Source: SHNJ01 sp964458615
Lineage (GTDB): Bacteria > Pseudomonadota > Alphaproteobacteria > SHNJ01
Direction of reading: 5' to 3'
DNA length: 26,425 nucleotides
Assembly: GCA_964458615.1 (NCBI GenBank)
Contig: CAYWJR010000014.1
Span: forward strand, 1-26,425
This document shows, piece after piece, positions 16,744 to 23,997 of this stretch (within the stretch, counting starts at the first letter, position 1; each line of letters starts with the position of its first letter). The translations under genes and the position numbers were made by a program. The notes under the pieces were generated by a model that was not told the origin of the DNA, did no database searches, and worked only from the letters and a program-made list of their open reading frames with translations.

Positions 16744-16778
16744 TGACGTCTGAAGTAACGAATACGAAAGCATGAAAA

Positions 16779-17258
16779 ATGAGTCAGATTAAAAATCTTG
16801 TAAATTCGGCCAAACCATATGCCGCTCCTATATTTGCCGTTTCTTTTCTGCTTGGCAGCACGTTTGTTTTTGCCATGGGTGCGGGTTTTAATGCTGGCTT
16901 TGATCGCCGCGATGATTTGGTTGACGGACAAACTTTTGCTGATACTCCGTCAGTCAGTTTATCGTATTCGGATTCAACCCAAAAACCATATGTATGGTTA
17001 AATGCCGCTCGGGATAGCAAGGGCAATCCAAATTTTTATATTTCATACGGTATCAATTATTCCAGTTATGCATCCGCTATTATTGAACCTGCAAAAGTTT
17101 TGCAAATTTTTACGGATGGTGATTTAGACAAACTTGAAAAAATCACTGTTGAAAAATTTGATTTTAAAAATCCAGGCCAAAAAGTTACGCCCAGCGAAGT
17201 TAAAAAATTGATTGCTGCTGCGCGTGAAGCGCACAACATAAAAACCGCGTCCAGATAA
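16779..17258 (+). CDS. Unknown membrane-anchored or secreted protein, copy 1
   Basis: 159 residues. Residues 1-15 are polar with three lysines, then about 16-38 form one hydrophobic segment (APIFAVSFLLGSTFVFAMGA), which is either an uncleaved anchor or a signal peptide. The remainder is hydrophilic: a Ser/Tyr-rich part with beta-like strands (VSLSYSD, YVWLNAARD, NFYISYGINYSSY), then a Lys-rich helical end. I recognise no family. Codon use favours GCT, ACT, CCT and AAA and the gene is visibly more AT-rich than its neighbours, which suggests a different history. The Shine-Dalgarno is weak (GAAAG). A six-codon frame starting at 16772 overlaps the start. It is identical to the gene at 17577-18056. 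Confidence 0.75.
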   Translation: MSQIKNLVNSAKPYAAPIFAVSFLLGSTFVFAMGAGFNAGFDRRDDLVDGQTFADTPSVSLSYSDSTQKPYVWLNAARDSKGNPNFYISYGINYSSYASAIIEPAKVLQIFTDGDLDKLEKITVEKFDFKNPGQKVTPSEVKKLIAAAREAHNIKTASR

Positions 17259-17269
17259 TTATCCGGATA

Positions 17270-17534
17270 TTACATTGGCCGTAAAATTTCTGCGGGCGGT
17301 TTGTTGGCGGCAATGCGATCCGATAATGGCGCATAATTTATTTTTCCATCCGCGTTTTTCGACACAAGATCCAAAATAACCGGATCCGCGTAATCGCGCG
17401 GCAGCAATATATCGTCCGGCATCATACGCATTTCCGGCGGCAAATCATTGTTCGATAACGGTGCGATTTGATTGTAATAATCCGGCACCGGGCGGAAATC
17501 CCACCATTCATCGCTGATTTTGCAACTGACGGGC
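17270..17534 (-). pseudogene. 3' fragment of dipeptidase-like gene left by duplication
   Basis: The last 88 codons of the VanX-like gene at 18068-18898 are repeated here exactly, starting from the MPVSCKISDEWW segment. The fragment lacks the conserved Arg, His and Asp metal-site residues of the N-terminal part. Although it opens with an ATG, it has no family start and no evident ribosome site, so it is a by-product of the tandem duplication rather than a working gene. Confidence 0.85.
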
Positions 17535-18332
17535 ATATTATTGACGTCTGAAGTAACGAATACGAAAGCATGAAAAATGAGTCAGATTAAAAATCTTGTA
17601 AATTCGGCCAAACCATATGCCGCTCCTATATTTGCCGTTTCTTTTCTGCTTGGCAGCACGTTTGTTTTTGCCATGGGTGCGGGTTTTAATGCTGGCTTTG
17701 ATCGCCGCGATGATTTGGTTGACGGACAAACTTTTGCTGATACTCCGTCAGTCAGTTTATCGTATTCGGATTCAACCCAAAAACCATATGTATGGTTAAA
17801 TGCCGCTCGGGATAGCAAGGGCAATCCAAATTTTTATATTTCATACGGTATCAATTATTCCAGTTATGCATCCGCTATTATTGAACCTGCAAAAGTTTTG
17901 CAAATTTTTACGGATGGTGATTTAGACAAACTTGAAAAAATCACTGTTGAAAAATTTGATTTTAAAAATCCAGGCCAAAAAGTTACGCCCAGCGAAGTTA
18001 AAAAATTGATTGCTGCTGCGCGTGAAGCGCACAACATAAAAACCGCGTCCAGATAATTATCCGGATATTACATTGGCCGTAAAATTTCTGCGGGCGGTTT
18101 GTTGGCGGCAATGCGATCCGATAATGGCGCATAATTTATTTTTCCATCCGCGTTTTTCGACACAAGATCCAAAATAACCGGATCCGCGTAATCGCGCGGC
18201 AGCAATATATCGTCCGGCATCATACGCATTTCCGGCGGCAAATCATTGTTCGATAACGGTGCGATTTGATTGTAATAATCCGGCACCGGGCGGAAATCCC
18301 ACCATTCATCGCTGATTTTGCAACTGACGGGC
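17535..18332. repeat. Tandem direct repeat, copy 2 (798 bp)
   Basis: Second copy of the unit at 16737-17534, directly adjoining it. It keeps the complete 159-residue gene and the 3' part of the dipeptidase-like gene, which here continues into the intact upstream part. Identity with copy 1 extends through ATATTAT to 18339 and then stops (T in the junction, A here). Confidence 0.95.
17577..18056 (+). CDS. Unknown membrane-anchored or secreted protein, copy 2
   Basis: Encodes a 159-residue protein identical to that at 16779-17258, with the same N-terminal hydrophobic segment and the same start context for 42 bases upstream. Beyond that point the upstream DNA is the antisense of the dipeptidase-like gene instead of the original promoter region, so the -35 element of copy 1 is not present. 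Expression would depend on the retained TATTAT box or read-through from copy 1. Its stop is 11 bases from the convergent stop of the dipeptidase-like gene, and no terminator is seen apart from a TATCCGGATA palindrome. Confidence 0.75.
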   Translation: MSQIKNLVNSAKPYAAPIFAVSFLLGSTFVFAMGAGFNAGFDRRDDLVDGQTFADTPSVSLSYSDSTQKPYVWLNAARDSKGNPNFYISYGINYSSYASAIIEPAKVLQIFTDGDLDKLEKITVEKFDFKNPGQKVTPSEVKKLIAAAREAHNIKTASR

Positions 18333-18898
18333 ATATTATATTTGCCGCCCGCTTCTTGCATGGTTTCTTCTAAATCAGAACGGCGGTTTAAAATTTCGGC
18401 GTCCGTTGAAAAATCCGAATGGAATTCGCGCGACCGCAACGAAAATGGCCGCCAAAATTGATCGAAATGTCCGCCCATGTCGATCAATTCGCCGCGTTCC
18501 GTGATCGGCGCCAAATCCACCGCCCATCCGCGCGGGTGCGCGCCGCGCCCGGCCGGGGCGACCAAATCGGTGACCACTTTGTTCATCCGCGCGGCGGCAT
18601 GGGAAAAATCCCTCTCGCAAATTGCGAATAATTTCGCCTGCGCCTCGGTCGGGCGCAATGCGTCCAGCAACAATAATTTCCATCCAAAACGGTCGAACAA
18701 TAATTCCGCCGCGGTATGCAAAATATCCGCCAATTGTTTTTGCGCCCACATGCGCGCGTTCGGGTGATACACTTGGCCGAAATAATTATTGGCGTAATCG
18801 GCGTCGGCATATGCCACCTTGACCCGCAAATGATCGGATGGCCGCAATTCAATTAAATCTTGGGACGGGGAAATGGCGCGCATAAAAACTTTTAACAT
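18068..18898 (-). CDS. VanX/DdpX-like D-alanyl-D-alanine dipeptidase family protein
   Basis: 276 residues from the ATG at 18898; longer frames overlap the next gene, which has the better ribosome site. ATG 18883 is also possible. The M15D family hydrolyses D-Ala-D-Ala or related dipeptides. Visible: LLLLDALRPTEAQ with Arg82 (VanX Arg71), GAHPRGWAVDLAP with zinc ligands His121 and Asp128, NRRSDLEETMQEAG, and SDEWWDFRP, where Glu198 matches the catalytic Glu181. The third zinc ligand, His184 in VanX, is Asp201 here, so catalysis may be altered or the substrate different. No signal peptide. The 3' part lies in the tandem repeat, and a detached copy of it sits at 17270-17534. Confidence 0.82.
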   Translation of the reverse strand: MLKVFMRAISPSQDLIELRPSDHLRVKVAYADADYANNYFGQVYHPNARMWAQKQLADILHTAAELLFDRFGWKLLLLDALRPTEAQAKLFAICERDFSHAAARMNKVVTDLVAPAGRGAHPRGWAVDLAPITERGELIDMGGHFDQFWRPFSLRSREFHSDFSTDAEILNRRSDLEETMQEAGGKYNMPVSCKISDEWWDFRPVPDYYNQIAPLSNNDLPPEMRMMPDDILLPRDYADPVILDLVSKNADGKINYAPLSDRIAANKPPAEILRPM

Positions 18899-18947
18899 CG
18901 GGTGTAATCGCGCGCAAGCCGATAAGGCGTTTTTACCGTTTCCGGTT

Positions 18948-19199
18948 TTATTGTCTTCCGCCGTGTAGATTTTTTGCGGCCATATACAGCCCGATTGCCA
19001 TCGCGCCGCCAGCCCATAACATCGCACCCCATTTCCCGCCGGTTTTGATTCCGTCGGTGAAACTGATTTTGCTGACGGCTGCATAAAACGCACCGGCATA
19101 TGCGCCTTGATACGCGCCCAATATTCCAGCCAAACAAGAAACGCCCATAGTCATCAGAACATCGTTTCTCGCCGTGCGGATATTTTGTTCATCTATCAT
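18948..19199 (-). CDS. Small two-helix membrane protein, unknown function
   Basis: 83 residues. After a polar N-terminus (MIDEQNIRTARNDV) there is a Gly/Ala-rich hydrophobic segment (LMTMGVSCLAGILGAYQGAY) and a second near residues 58-76 (GAMLWAGGAMAIGLYMAA), ending in a polar HGGRQ tail; small-residue (G/A) motifs suggest tight helix packing. AAGGA lies 6 bases before the ATG, a good ribosome site. It is 49 bases upstream of the dipeptidase-like gene on the same strand and may be cotranscribed with it. A terminator-like hairpin stands just before the gene. Family not recognised. Confidence 0.7.
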   Translation of the reverse strand: MIDEQNIRTARNDVLMTMGVSCLAGILGAYQGAYAGAFYAAVSKISFTDGIKTGGKWGAMLWAGGAMAIGLYMAAKNLHGGRQ

Positions 19200-19217
19200 T
19201 TTATTTCCTTATTCTTA

Positions 19218-19252
19218 AAAAAAATGCTGGATCGGTGTAAACACCATCCAGC
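19218..19252 (-). terminator. Terminator-like hairpin upstream of the small membrane protein gene
   Basis: On the minus strand GCTGGATGGTG-TTTA-CACCGATCCAGC forms an 11-bp stem with one bulged base, followed by ATTTTTTTTAAG. That is a good intrinsic terminator, yet it lies only 19 bases before the ATG at 19199 on the same strand. It could end a short upstream RNA or act as an attenuator. A smaller hairpin (TGCGC-ACC-GCGCA, then ACAAGTTTTTTT) lies about 40 bases further upstream. Confidence 0.6.
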
Positions 19253-19455
19253 CAGGTAGGGTAGAGAGAGACTAAAAAAACTTGTTGCGCGGTGCGCACG
19301 GGTGAAATTCATGGCCAATGCATATATGTGTCCCTGTCTGTGTTGATTTTTATTGTTTCTCGTATTTACATGGTCTGCTCCGTTTGTTTGTTGCACCGGT
19401 TTGATTCAATTTTTATGAAGATATCGGAGTATCTTGATAACAAGGATCTCATGCC

Positions 19456-19469
19456 AATATTGCAATATT
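19456..19469. repeat. Perfect 14-bp palindrome
   Basis: AATATTGCAATATT is its own reverse complement. It sits in the intergenic region, about 220 bases before the oxidoreductase start, and could be a dimeric regulator site; the AT-rich setting makes chance possible. Confidence 0.45.
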
Positions 19470-19515
19470 ATGACATTTTAACGATATTTAAATGAAATAA
19501 AAACAGATAAATGTT

Positions 19516-19541
19516 ATTTATAATATAATTATATTATAAAT
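19516..19541. repeat. Perfect 26-bp A/T-only palindrome
   Basis: The 26 bases, centred between TATAATATAA and TTATATTATA, read identically on both strands and contain no G or C. It could extrude as a cruciform or bind a dimeric regulator. It lies about 150 bases before the oxidoreductase gene. Confidence 0.6.
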
Positions 19542-19623
19542 GACCCTATTGATGTTGCGTTGAAAATTGTGCATTGCACACACGATTATCGTGGGGTTTT
19601 TTGCCCGTTGCACTGCTTTGGTG

Positions 19624-19651
19624 TTGGTAATGCTCTAAATTAATTTATAAG
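19624..19651 (+). promoter_or_regulatory. Candidate promoter for the indolepyruvate oxidoreductase gene
   Basis: TTGGTA (19624-19629), 16-base spacer, TATAAG (19646-19651). Transcription would begin about 33 bases before the ATG at 19691. The two hexamers match the consensus at 4 and 5 of 6 positions. Confidence 0.4.
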
Positions 19652-19690
19652 CATTCTAAATAATCCAAAACAGGGCATATACCCACATCC

Positions 19691-22600
19691 ATGTTAAAAG
19701 TTTTAAAACCACAGTCCGTTGCGTTGGACGACAAATATACTTTGGAAAAAGGCCAGATATATTTGACTGGCATTCAGGCGTTGGTGCGTTTGTTGTTGAT
19801 GCAACACGAACGCGACGCGCGCGCCGGGTTGAAAACCGCCGGATTCGTGTCGGGGTATCGCGGATCGCCGTTGGGCGGTGTCGATCAGGCATTGTGGAAA
19901 GCGGGCAAATACCTGAAACCCCGCAATATTCATTTCGAACCGGGCATTAACGAAGATTTGGCCGCGACGGCGGTTTGGGGAACACAGCAAATCGATGTCG
20001 TCGGCGGCAGCCGGTATGACGGCGTATTTGGCATGTGGTACGGCAAGGGCCCCGGTATCGACCGTTCTAGCGATGTGATCAAGCATGCCAACGCGGCGGG
20101 CACAACCAAAAATGGCGGCGTGTTGATGGTTGGAGGCGACGATCATGCGTGCAAATCGTCGACATTGCCGCACCAAAGCGAATTCGCGTACATGGATTTC
20201 ATGACGCCGTTTTTAAATCCGGCAGGCATTCAGGAAATTTTGGATTACGGCCTTTTGGGTTGGGCGATGTCGCGTTTTACCGGTTTGTGGATCGGTTTGA
20301 AAATCGTGTCGGACACGGCCGATTCGTCCGCATCCGTGTTGGTCGATCCAAACCGCGCCATGCCGGTTATTCCAAGCGATTTTGTTATGCCGCCGCAAGG
20401 GTTGAATGCGCGCGGGTCGAATTGGCCGCCGGTAGGATTCGAAGAATTGCTGCATTATCATAAAATTCCGGCGGCTTTGGAATTCGTGCGCGTCAATAAA
20501 CTGGATCAAATAATTTGGAACCCGCCAAAGGCGCGAATTGGAATCGTATCCACGGGGAAATCGTATTTGGATGTCCGCCAGGCGTTGTTCGATTTGGGTA
20601 TCGACGAAAAAACGGCGATGGATTTGGGAATCCGTTTGTACAAGGTCGCCATGCCATGGCCGCTGGAACCTTCGGGTGTTTTGAAATTCGCCGAAGGATT
20701 GGAAGAAATTTTCGTCGCCGAAGAAAAACGCGATGTTATGGAACATCAGGTTAAAAATATTCTGTACGCGCAAACCGGCAATCGTCCGCGCGTTGTCGGC
20801 AAAAAAGACGAAAAGGGCGCGATTTTATTGTCCAGCATCGATGAATTATCGTCGTCCGAAATCGCGGTCGCGATCGCCGCGCGTTTGTCGCAATTCATCA
20901 AAAACGACCGGATTGAAAACGCGGCGCGCGAAATGCAGAAAATTTTGCAATCGCGCAACCCGCACAATGTTGGGTTCAACCGTATTCCGTATTTTTGTTC
21001 CGGTTGTCCGCACAACACATCCACCAAAGTTCCCGAGGGGTCGACGGCGCTTGCGGGAATTGGGTGCCACATCATGTCTTTGTGGATGGATCGGCAAACC
21101 ACCACCGTTACGCAGATGGGCGGCGAAGGCGTTACATGGGTCGGCCAGGCGCCGTTTACCGATACAAAACATGTGTTTTCGAATTTGGGCGATGGCACAT
21201 ATTATCATTCCGGGCTGATGGCTATTCGCGCCGCCGTATCGGCGAATGTCAATATCACGTATAAAATTTTATATAACGATGCCGTTGCGATGACCGGCGG
21301 GCAACCTGTCGAAGGCGGATTGTCGGTGCCGCAAATTACCCAGCAACTGGTTGCCGAAGGCGTGCAAAAAGTAGTCGTGGTCAGCGATCATCCGGAAAAT
21401 TACCCAATCGGCGCCGGATTCGCGCATGGCGTGAAAATCCATCACCGCAGCGAATTGGATCAGGTGCAACGCGATTTGCGGGATCATCCGGGCGTAACGG
21501 CGTTGATTTACGATCAAACATGCGCCGCGGAAAAACGCCGCCGCCGCAAACGCGGAACATTTTACGATCCGCCGCGCCGTATTTTCATCAACGATCAGGT
21601 ATGCGAAGGGTGCGGCGATTGTTCGGTTAAATCAAATTGCTTGTCGGTTGTACCGGTTGAAACAGAATATGGCCGCAAACGCGCGATCGACCAATCCACA
21701 TGCAACAAGGATTTTTCGTGCGTTAACGGATTCTGCCCCAGCTTTGTCAGTGTGATCGGCGGCGGTTTGCGTAAAAACAAATCTGCGGCGAATCTTTCTG
21801 GCGCGGACGTCATTCCATTGCCGAAATTGCCGGATTTGAATCACCCAGTATCGTTGTTGATCAACGGAATCGGCGGCACCGGCGTTGTGACTATCGGCGC
21901 GCTGCTTGGCATGGCTTCGCACATCGAGGGCAAGGGCGCAACGGTTATGGATATGACCGGATTGGCGCAAAAAGGCGGATCGGTATGGAGCCATGTGCGT
22001 ATCGGCAAAACCCCACAAGACATGTATTCCGTCCGCATCGGCGCCGGTTGCGCCGATTATGTGCTGGGCGCGGATTTGGTGGTGACGGCCAACGACGATA
22101 CAATTGAAAAAATCCGCGCTGGCAAAACCAAAATTCTGGTCAATTCCCAAGAAACCGTGACAGGAAATTTCACCCGCAATCCGGATTTGCATTTCCCAAG
22201 CATGCAATTGGCCGATGCGATTAAATCCAGCGCGGGCGCCAATCAAACGACTTTTATCGACGCTTCCCGGATCGCCACCAGTCTTTTGGGCGATTCGATC
22301 GCGACCAATCTGTTTATGTTGGGTCATGCGTGGCAAATGGGCTGGATTCCGTTGCAATTGGAATCGATCATGCAGGCGATTGAATTGAACGAAGTATCGA
22401 TCGCCATGAACCAACAGGCATTCAATTGGGGGCGCATGGCGGCGCACGATCCGAAATCGGTCGAAAAATTGACCAAGCCGGCGCAAATCCCGCCACATCA
22501 TAAAAAATCCGAAACATTGGACGAAGCAATCGACCGGCGCGCGGCGCAATTGACGGAATACCAAAATTCCGATTATGCGCAACAATACAAAGACGCTGTG

Positions 22601-23146
22601 ATGGCCGTTCGCCGCGCGGAACAACAACGCGTGCCTGGTCAAGACGCATTGTCTTGGGCGGCGGCCAAATATTTGTTTAAATTGATGGCGTACAAAGATG
22701 AATATGAAGTCGCGCGTTTATACAGCAACGGCCAATTCCGCCAGCAATTGTCGCAACAATTCGGGGGCGATTATAAATTGCAGTTTCATTTGGCGCCGCC
22801 ATTATTGGCGCCGCGCGACGAACGTACCGGGCATTTGCAAAAAATGACATTCGGCCCGTGGATGATGAATGCGTTCGGTGTTTTGGCAAAATTTAAATTC
22901 TTGCGCGGCACAGCATTCGATATTTTCGGATACACGGCGGAACGGAAAATGGAACGCCGTTTGGCGGCGGATTATGCAGCCGATTTAAGGGCGTTGATCG
23001 CGAAACTGACCCCGGAAAATCATAAAATGGCCGTTGAATGGGCATCGATTCCGGAAAAAATCCGCGGGTTTGGGCACGTGAAAGAATCGCATTTGGAAAA
23101 AATACACAAACGCCAATCCGAATTGCGGGCGGCATTGTTCGGTTAA
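19691..23146 (+). CDS. Indolepyruvate ferredoxin oxidoreductase family protein (fused)
   Basis: 1151 residues, the usual size of the long proteobacterial form in which the thiamine-pyrophosphate (alpha-like) and gamma-like parts are one chain. The family oxidatively decarboxylates aryl pyruvates such as indolepyruvate and phenylpyruvate to aryl-acetyl-CoA. In order: N-terminal pyrimidine-binding domain with GYRGSPLGGVD and the Glu in EPGINEDLAA; CSGCPHN near residue 437; a TPP-binding region with GDGTYYHSG near 500 and LYNDAVAMTGGQP; a Cys-rich iron-sulfur segment CEGCGDCSVKSNC near 638 continuing to STCNKDFSCVNGFCPSF; then a C-terminal 2-oxoacid oxidoreductase gamma domain starting INGIGGTGVVTIGALLG. 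Electron acceptor and substrate are not shown by sequence. No strong Shine-Dalgarno. A methyltransferase-like gene follows after 13 bases. Confidence 0.94.
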   Translation: MLKVLKPQSVALDDKYTLEKGQIYLTGIQALVRLLLMQHERDARAGLKTAGFVSGYRGSPLGGVDQALWKAGKYLKPRNIHFEPGINEDLAATAVWGTQQIDVVGGSRYDGVFGMWYGKGPGIDRSSDVIKHANAAGTTKNGGVLMVGGDDHACKSSTLPHQSEFAYMDFMTPFLNPAGIQEILDYGLLGWAMSRFTGLWIGLKIVSDTADSSASVLVDPNRAMPVIPSDFVMPPQGLNARGSNWPPVGFEELLHYHKIPAALEFVRVNKLDQIIWNPPKARIGIVSTGKSYLDVRQALFDLGIDEKTAMDLGIRLYKVAMPWPLEPSGVLKFAEGLEEIFVAEEKRDVMEHQVKNILYAQTGNRPRVVGKKDEKGAILLSSIDELSSSEIAVAIAARLSQFIKNDRIENAAREMQKILQSRNPHNVGFNRIPYFCSGCPHNTSTKVPEGSTALAGIGCHIMSLWMDRQTTTVTQMGGEGVTWVGQAPFTDTKHVFSNLGDGTYYHSGLMAIRAAVSANVNITYKILYNDAVAMTGGQPVEGGLSVPQITQQLVAEGVQKVVVVSDHPENYPIGAGFAHGVKIHHRSELDQVQRDLRDHPGVTALIYDQTCAAEKRRRRKRGTFYDPPRRIFINDQVCEGCGDCSVKSNCLSVVPVETEYGRKRAIDQSTCNKDFSCVNGFCPSFVSVIGGGLRKNKSAANLSGADVIPLPKLPDLNHPVSLLINGIGGTGVVTIGALLGMASHIEGKGATVMDMTGLAQKGGSVWSHVRIGKTPQDMYSVRIGAGCADYVLGADLVVTANDDTIEKIRAGKTKILVNSQETVTGNFTRNPDLHFPSMQLADAIKSSAGANQTTFIDASRIATSLLGDSIATNLFMLGHAWQMGWIPLQLESIMQAIELNEVSIAMNQQAFNWGRMAAHDPKSVEKLTKPAQIPPHHKKSETLDEAIDRRAAQLTEYQNSDYAQQYKDAVMAVRRAEQQRVPGQDALSWAAAKYLFKLMAYKDEYEVARLYSNGQFRQQLSQQFGGDYKLQFHLAPPLLAPRDERTGHLQKMTFGPWMMNAFGVLAKFKFLRGTAFDIFGYTAERKMERRLAADYAADLRALIAKLTPENHKMAVEWASIPEKIRGFGHVKESHLEKIHKRQSELRAALFG

Positions 23147-23159
23147 CGGCGTTTAAACG

Positions 23160-23882
23160 ATGCGAATCGATTTAAAAACTCCCGTTCAGTTGCCGGAACC
23201 GCCCAATCCCGAAAACAGCGTTGCATTCTCAACCGACGGCAAGCATGGTTTGTGCGCCGCATGGCATTATCCGGACGATTTGGATGCACGGTCGCTGGAA
23301 TTCGCAAAATATATTATGGCAAAAAAATCTGCGTGCCACGCCGCCGATCTTGGCGCGTCATGTTATATGCCGCAGGCGATCAGGTTCGCGCAGATTGGCG
23401 GGTATGCCGATGCGTTCGATTTTGCGCCGCCGATGCCGGAATATGAATCCGTTCGGGCGGAATTGGGCGCCCGGATTAGGTATCATCAGGCCGATTTGGC
23501 GAATTTGCCGCCGATGGAAAATTTGGGAAAATATGATTTGGTTTATTCCAACCGTTTGATCGGTTTTCTGCCTTTTGCCGCAGCCAAAGAGATGATCGCG
23601 TTCTTTTCCCGCTTGGCCGTGCCGGGCGCGCGGTTTTTTCTGTCTTTTCATTCTTTGGATTCCAGTTTGGCAGAAAATTACCCGGATGCCGCAAAGAAGA
23701 TTGAAAATAGATTCGCGCCGGCCATCAATGTCCGTACCATACAATATCAAATAACCGCCCCGTTGTGTTTGTACCAAAAGTCAGACATAGAGGGCGCGTT
23801 TTTATCCGGTCTGCCGTTGCGGGTGGCCGATCAATGGCAATCCGATTCCGGTACATATAAATATGTATTTGAACGGTATTGA
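23160..23882 (+). CDS. Class I SAM-methyltransferase-like protein, degenerate motif I
   Basis: 240 residues. A Rossmann-like methyltransferase pattern is visible: motif I AADLGASCYMPQAIRF near residue 60, an acidic position after the second strand (DAFDFAPP), RYHQADLANLPP, then YDLVYSNRLIGFLPF as motif IV, followed by a helix and strand FFSRLAVPGARFFLSFHS. The glycine loop of motif I is poor (DLGASCY in place of the usual D/E-x-G-x-G-x-G), so SAM binding may be altered or lost. The start is 13 bases after the oxidoreductase stop, so the two are likely cotranscribed. No Shine-Dalgarno is obvious. Substrate unknown. Confidence 0.7.
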   Translation: MRIDLKTPVQLPEPPNPENSVAFSTDGKHGLCAAWHYPDDLDARSLEFAKYIMAKKSACHAADLGASCYMPQAIRFAQIGGYADAFDFAPPMPEYESVRAELGARIRYHQADLANLPPMENLGKYDLVYSNRLIGFLPFAAAKEMIAFFSRLAVPGARFFLSFHSLDSSLAENYPDAAKKIENRFAPAINVRTIQYQITAPLCLYQKSDIEGAFLSGLPLRVADQWQSDSGTYKYVFERY

Positions 23883-23934
23883 TCCCGTTTCGCCAAAATT
23901 TCGGTATCATTTAAAACAATATGGATGAAACAAT

Positions 23935-23976
23935 AAAAAACCGCCCGATTGCATGACGCGAACCGGGCGGTTTCTT
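23935..23976 (-). terminator. Bidirectional terminator
   Basis: AACCGCCCG (23939-23947) pairs with CGGGCGGTT (23964-23972) around a 16-base loop. The minus-strand product ends in TTTTTTATTG and lies 25 bases after the stop of the lysine-rich peptide gene; on the plus strand TTTCTT follows and it sits about 55 bases after the methyltransferase-like gene. Confidence 0.85.
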
Positions 23977-23997
23977 AAGAATTTCTACGCTAAAAAA

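Larger units (their letters stand above)
16737..17534. repeat. Tandem direct repeat, copy 1 (798 bp)
   Basis: The sequence from 16737 recurs from 17535 with an offset of exactly 798 bases, and no difference was seen along the unit by eye. It contains the complete 159-residue gene and the last 88 codons (antisense) of the dipeptidase-like gene. The ATATTAT heptamer occurs at the start of copy 1, at the junction and after copy 2 (18333-18339), consistent with duplication through 7-bp microhomology. There are no inverted ends or transposase. Confidence 0.95.
19200..19690. other. AT-rich, palindrome-rich intergenic region
   Basis: 491 bases between divergent genes with no supportable reading frame. 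It holds two terminator-like hairpins read on the minus strand (19226-19252 and 19286-19298), a 14-base perfect palindrome (19456-19469), a 26-base A/T-only perfect palindrome (19516-19541), TGTGCA-T-TGCACA (19568-19580), a short CACGA/TCGTG hairpin followed by GGGGTTTTTT (19581-19602), and a promoter for the oxidoreductase gene. No tRNA or DnaA-box cluster was seen. Confidence 0.7.

Noticed and set aside
16737..18332. The repeat as an insertion sequence or composite transposon
   Set aside because: There is no transposase, no terminal inverted repeats and no target-site duplication outside the 7-bp microhomology; the unit is an ordinary gene plus part of its neighbour.
18899..19099. Longer start for the dipeptidase-like protein at 19099
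   Set aside because: The extra 67 residues overlap the 83-aa gene, which has a good ribosome site, and they do not look like the family N-terminus.
19196..19396. Possible minus-strand gene of 66 codons ending at the 83-aa gene start
   Set aside because: It would be translated through a strong terminator hairpin and has no Shine-Dalgarno; composition is not protein-like.
19292..19495. Possible plus-strand gene of 67 codons with a hydrophobic segment
   Set aside because: It starts at GTG without a ribosome site, runs through the palindrome-rich region and resembles nothing known.
19200..19690. Replication origin
   Set aside because: AT-rich and palindromic, but no DnaA boxes (TTATCCACA-like) were found and the neighbours are not typical origin genes.
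21632..22642. 336-codon open frame antisense to the indolepyruvate oxidoreductase gene
   Set aside because: It lies wholly opposite a strongly conserved enzyme, is His/Arg/Gln-rich as expected of an antisense shadow, and has no ribosome site or recognisable motif.
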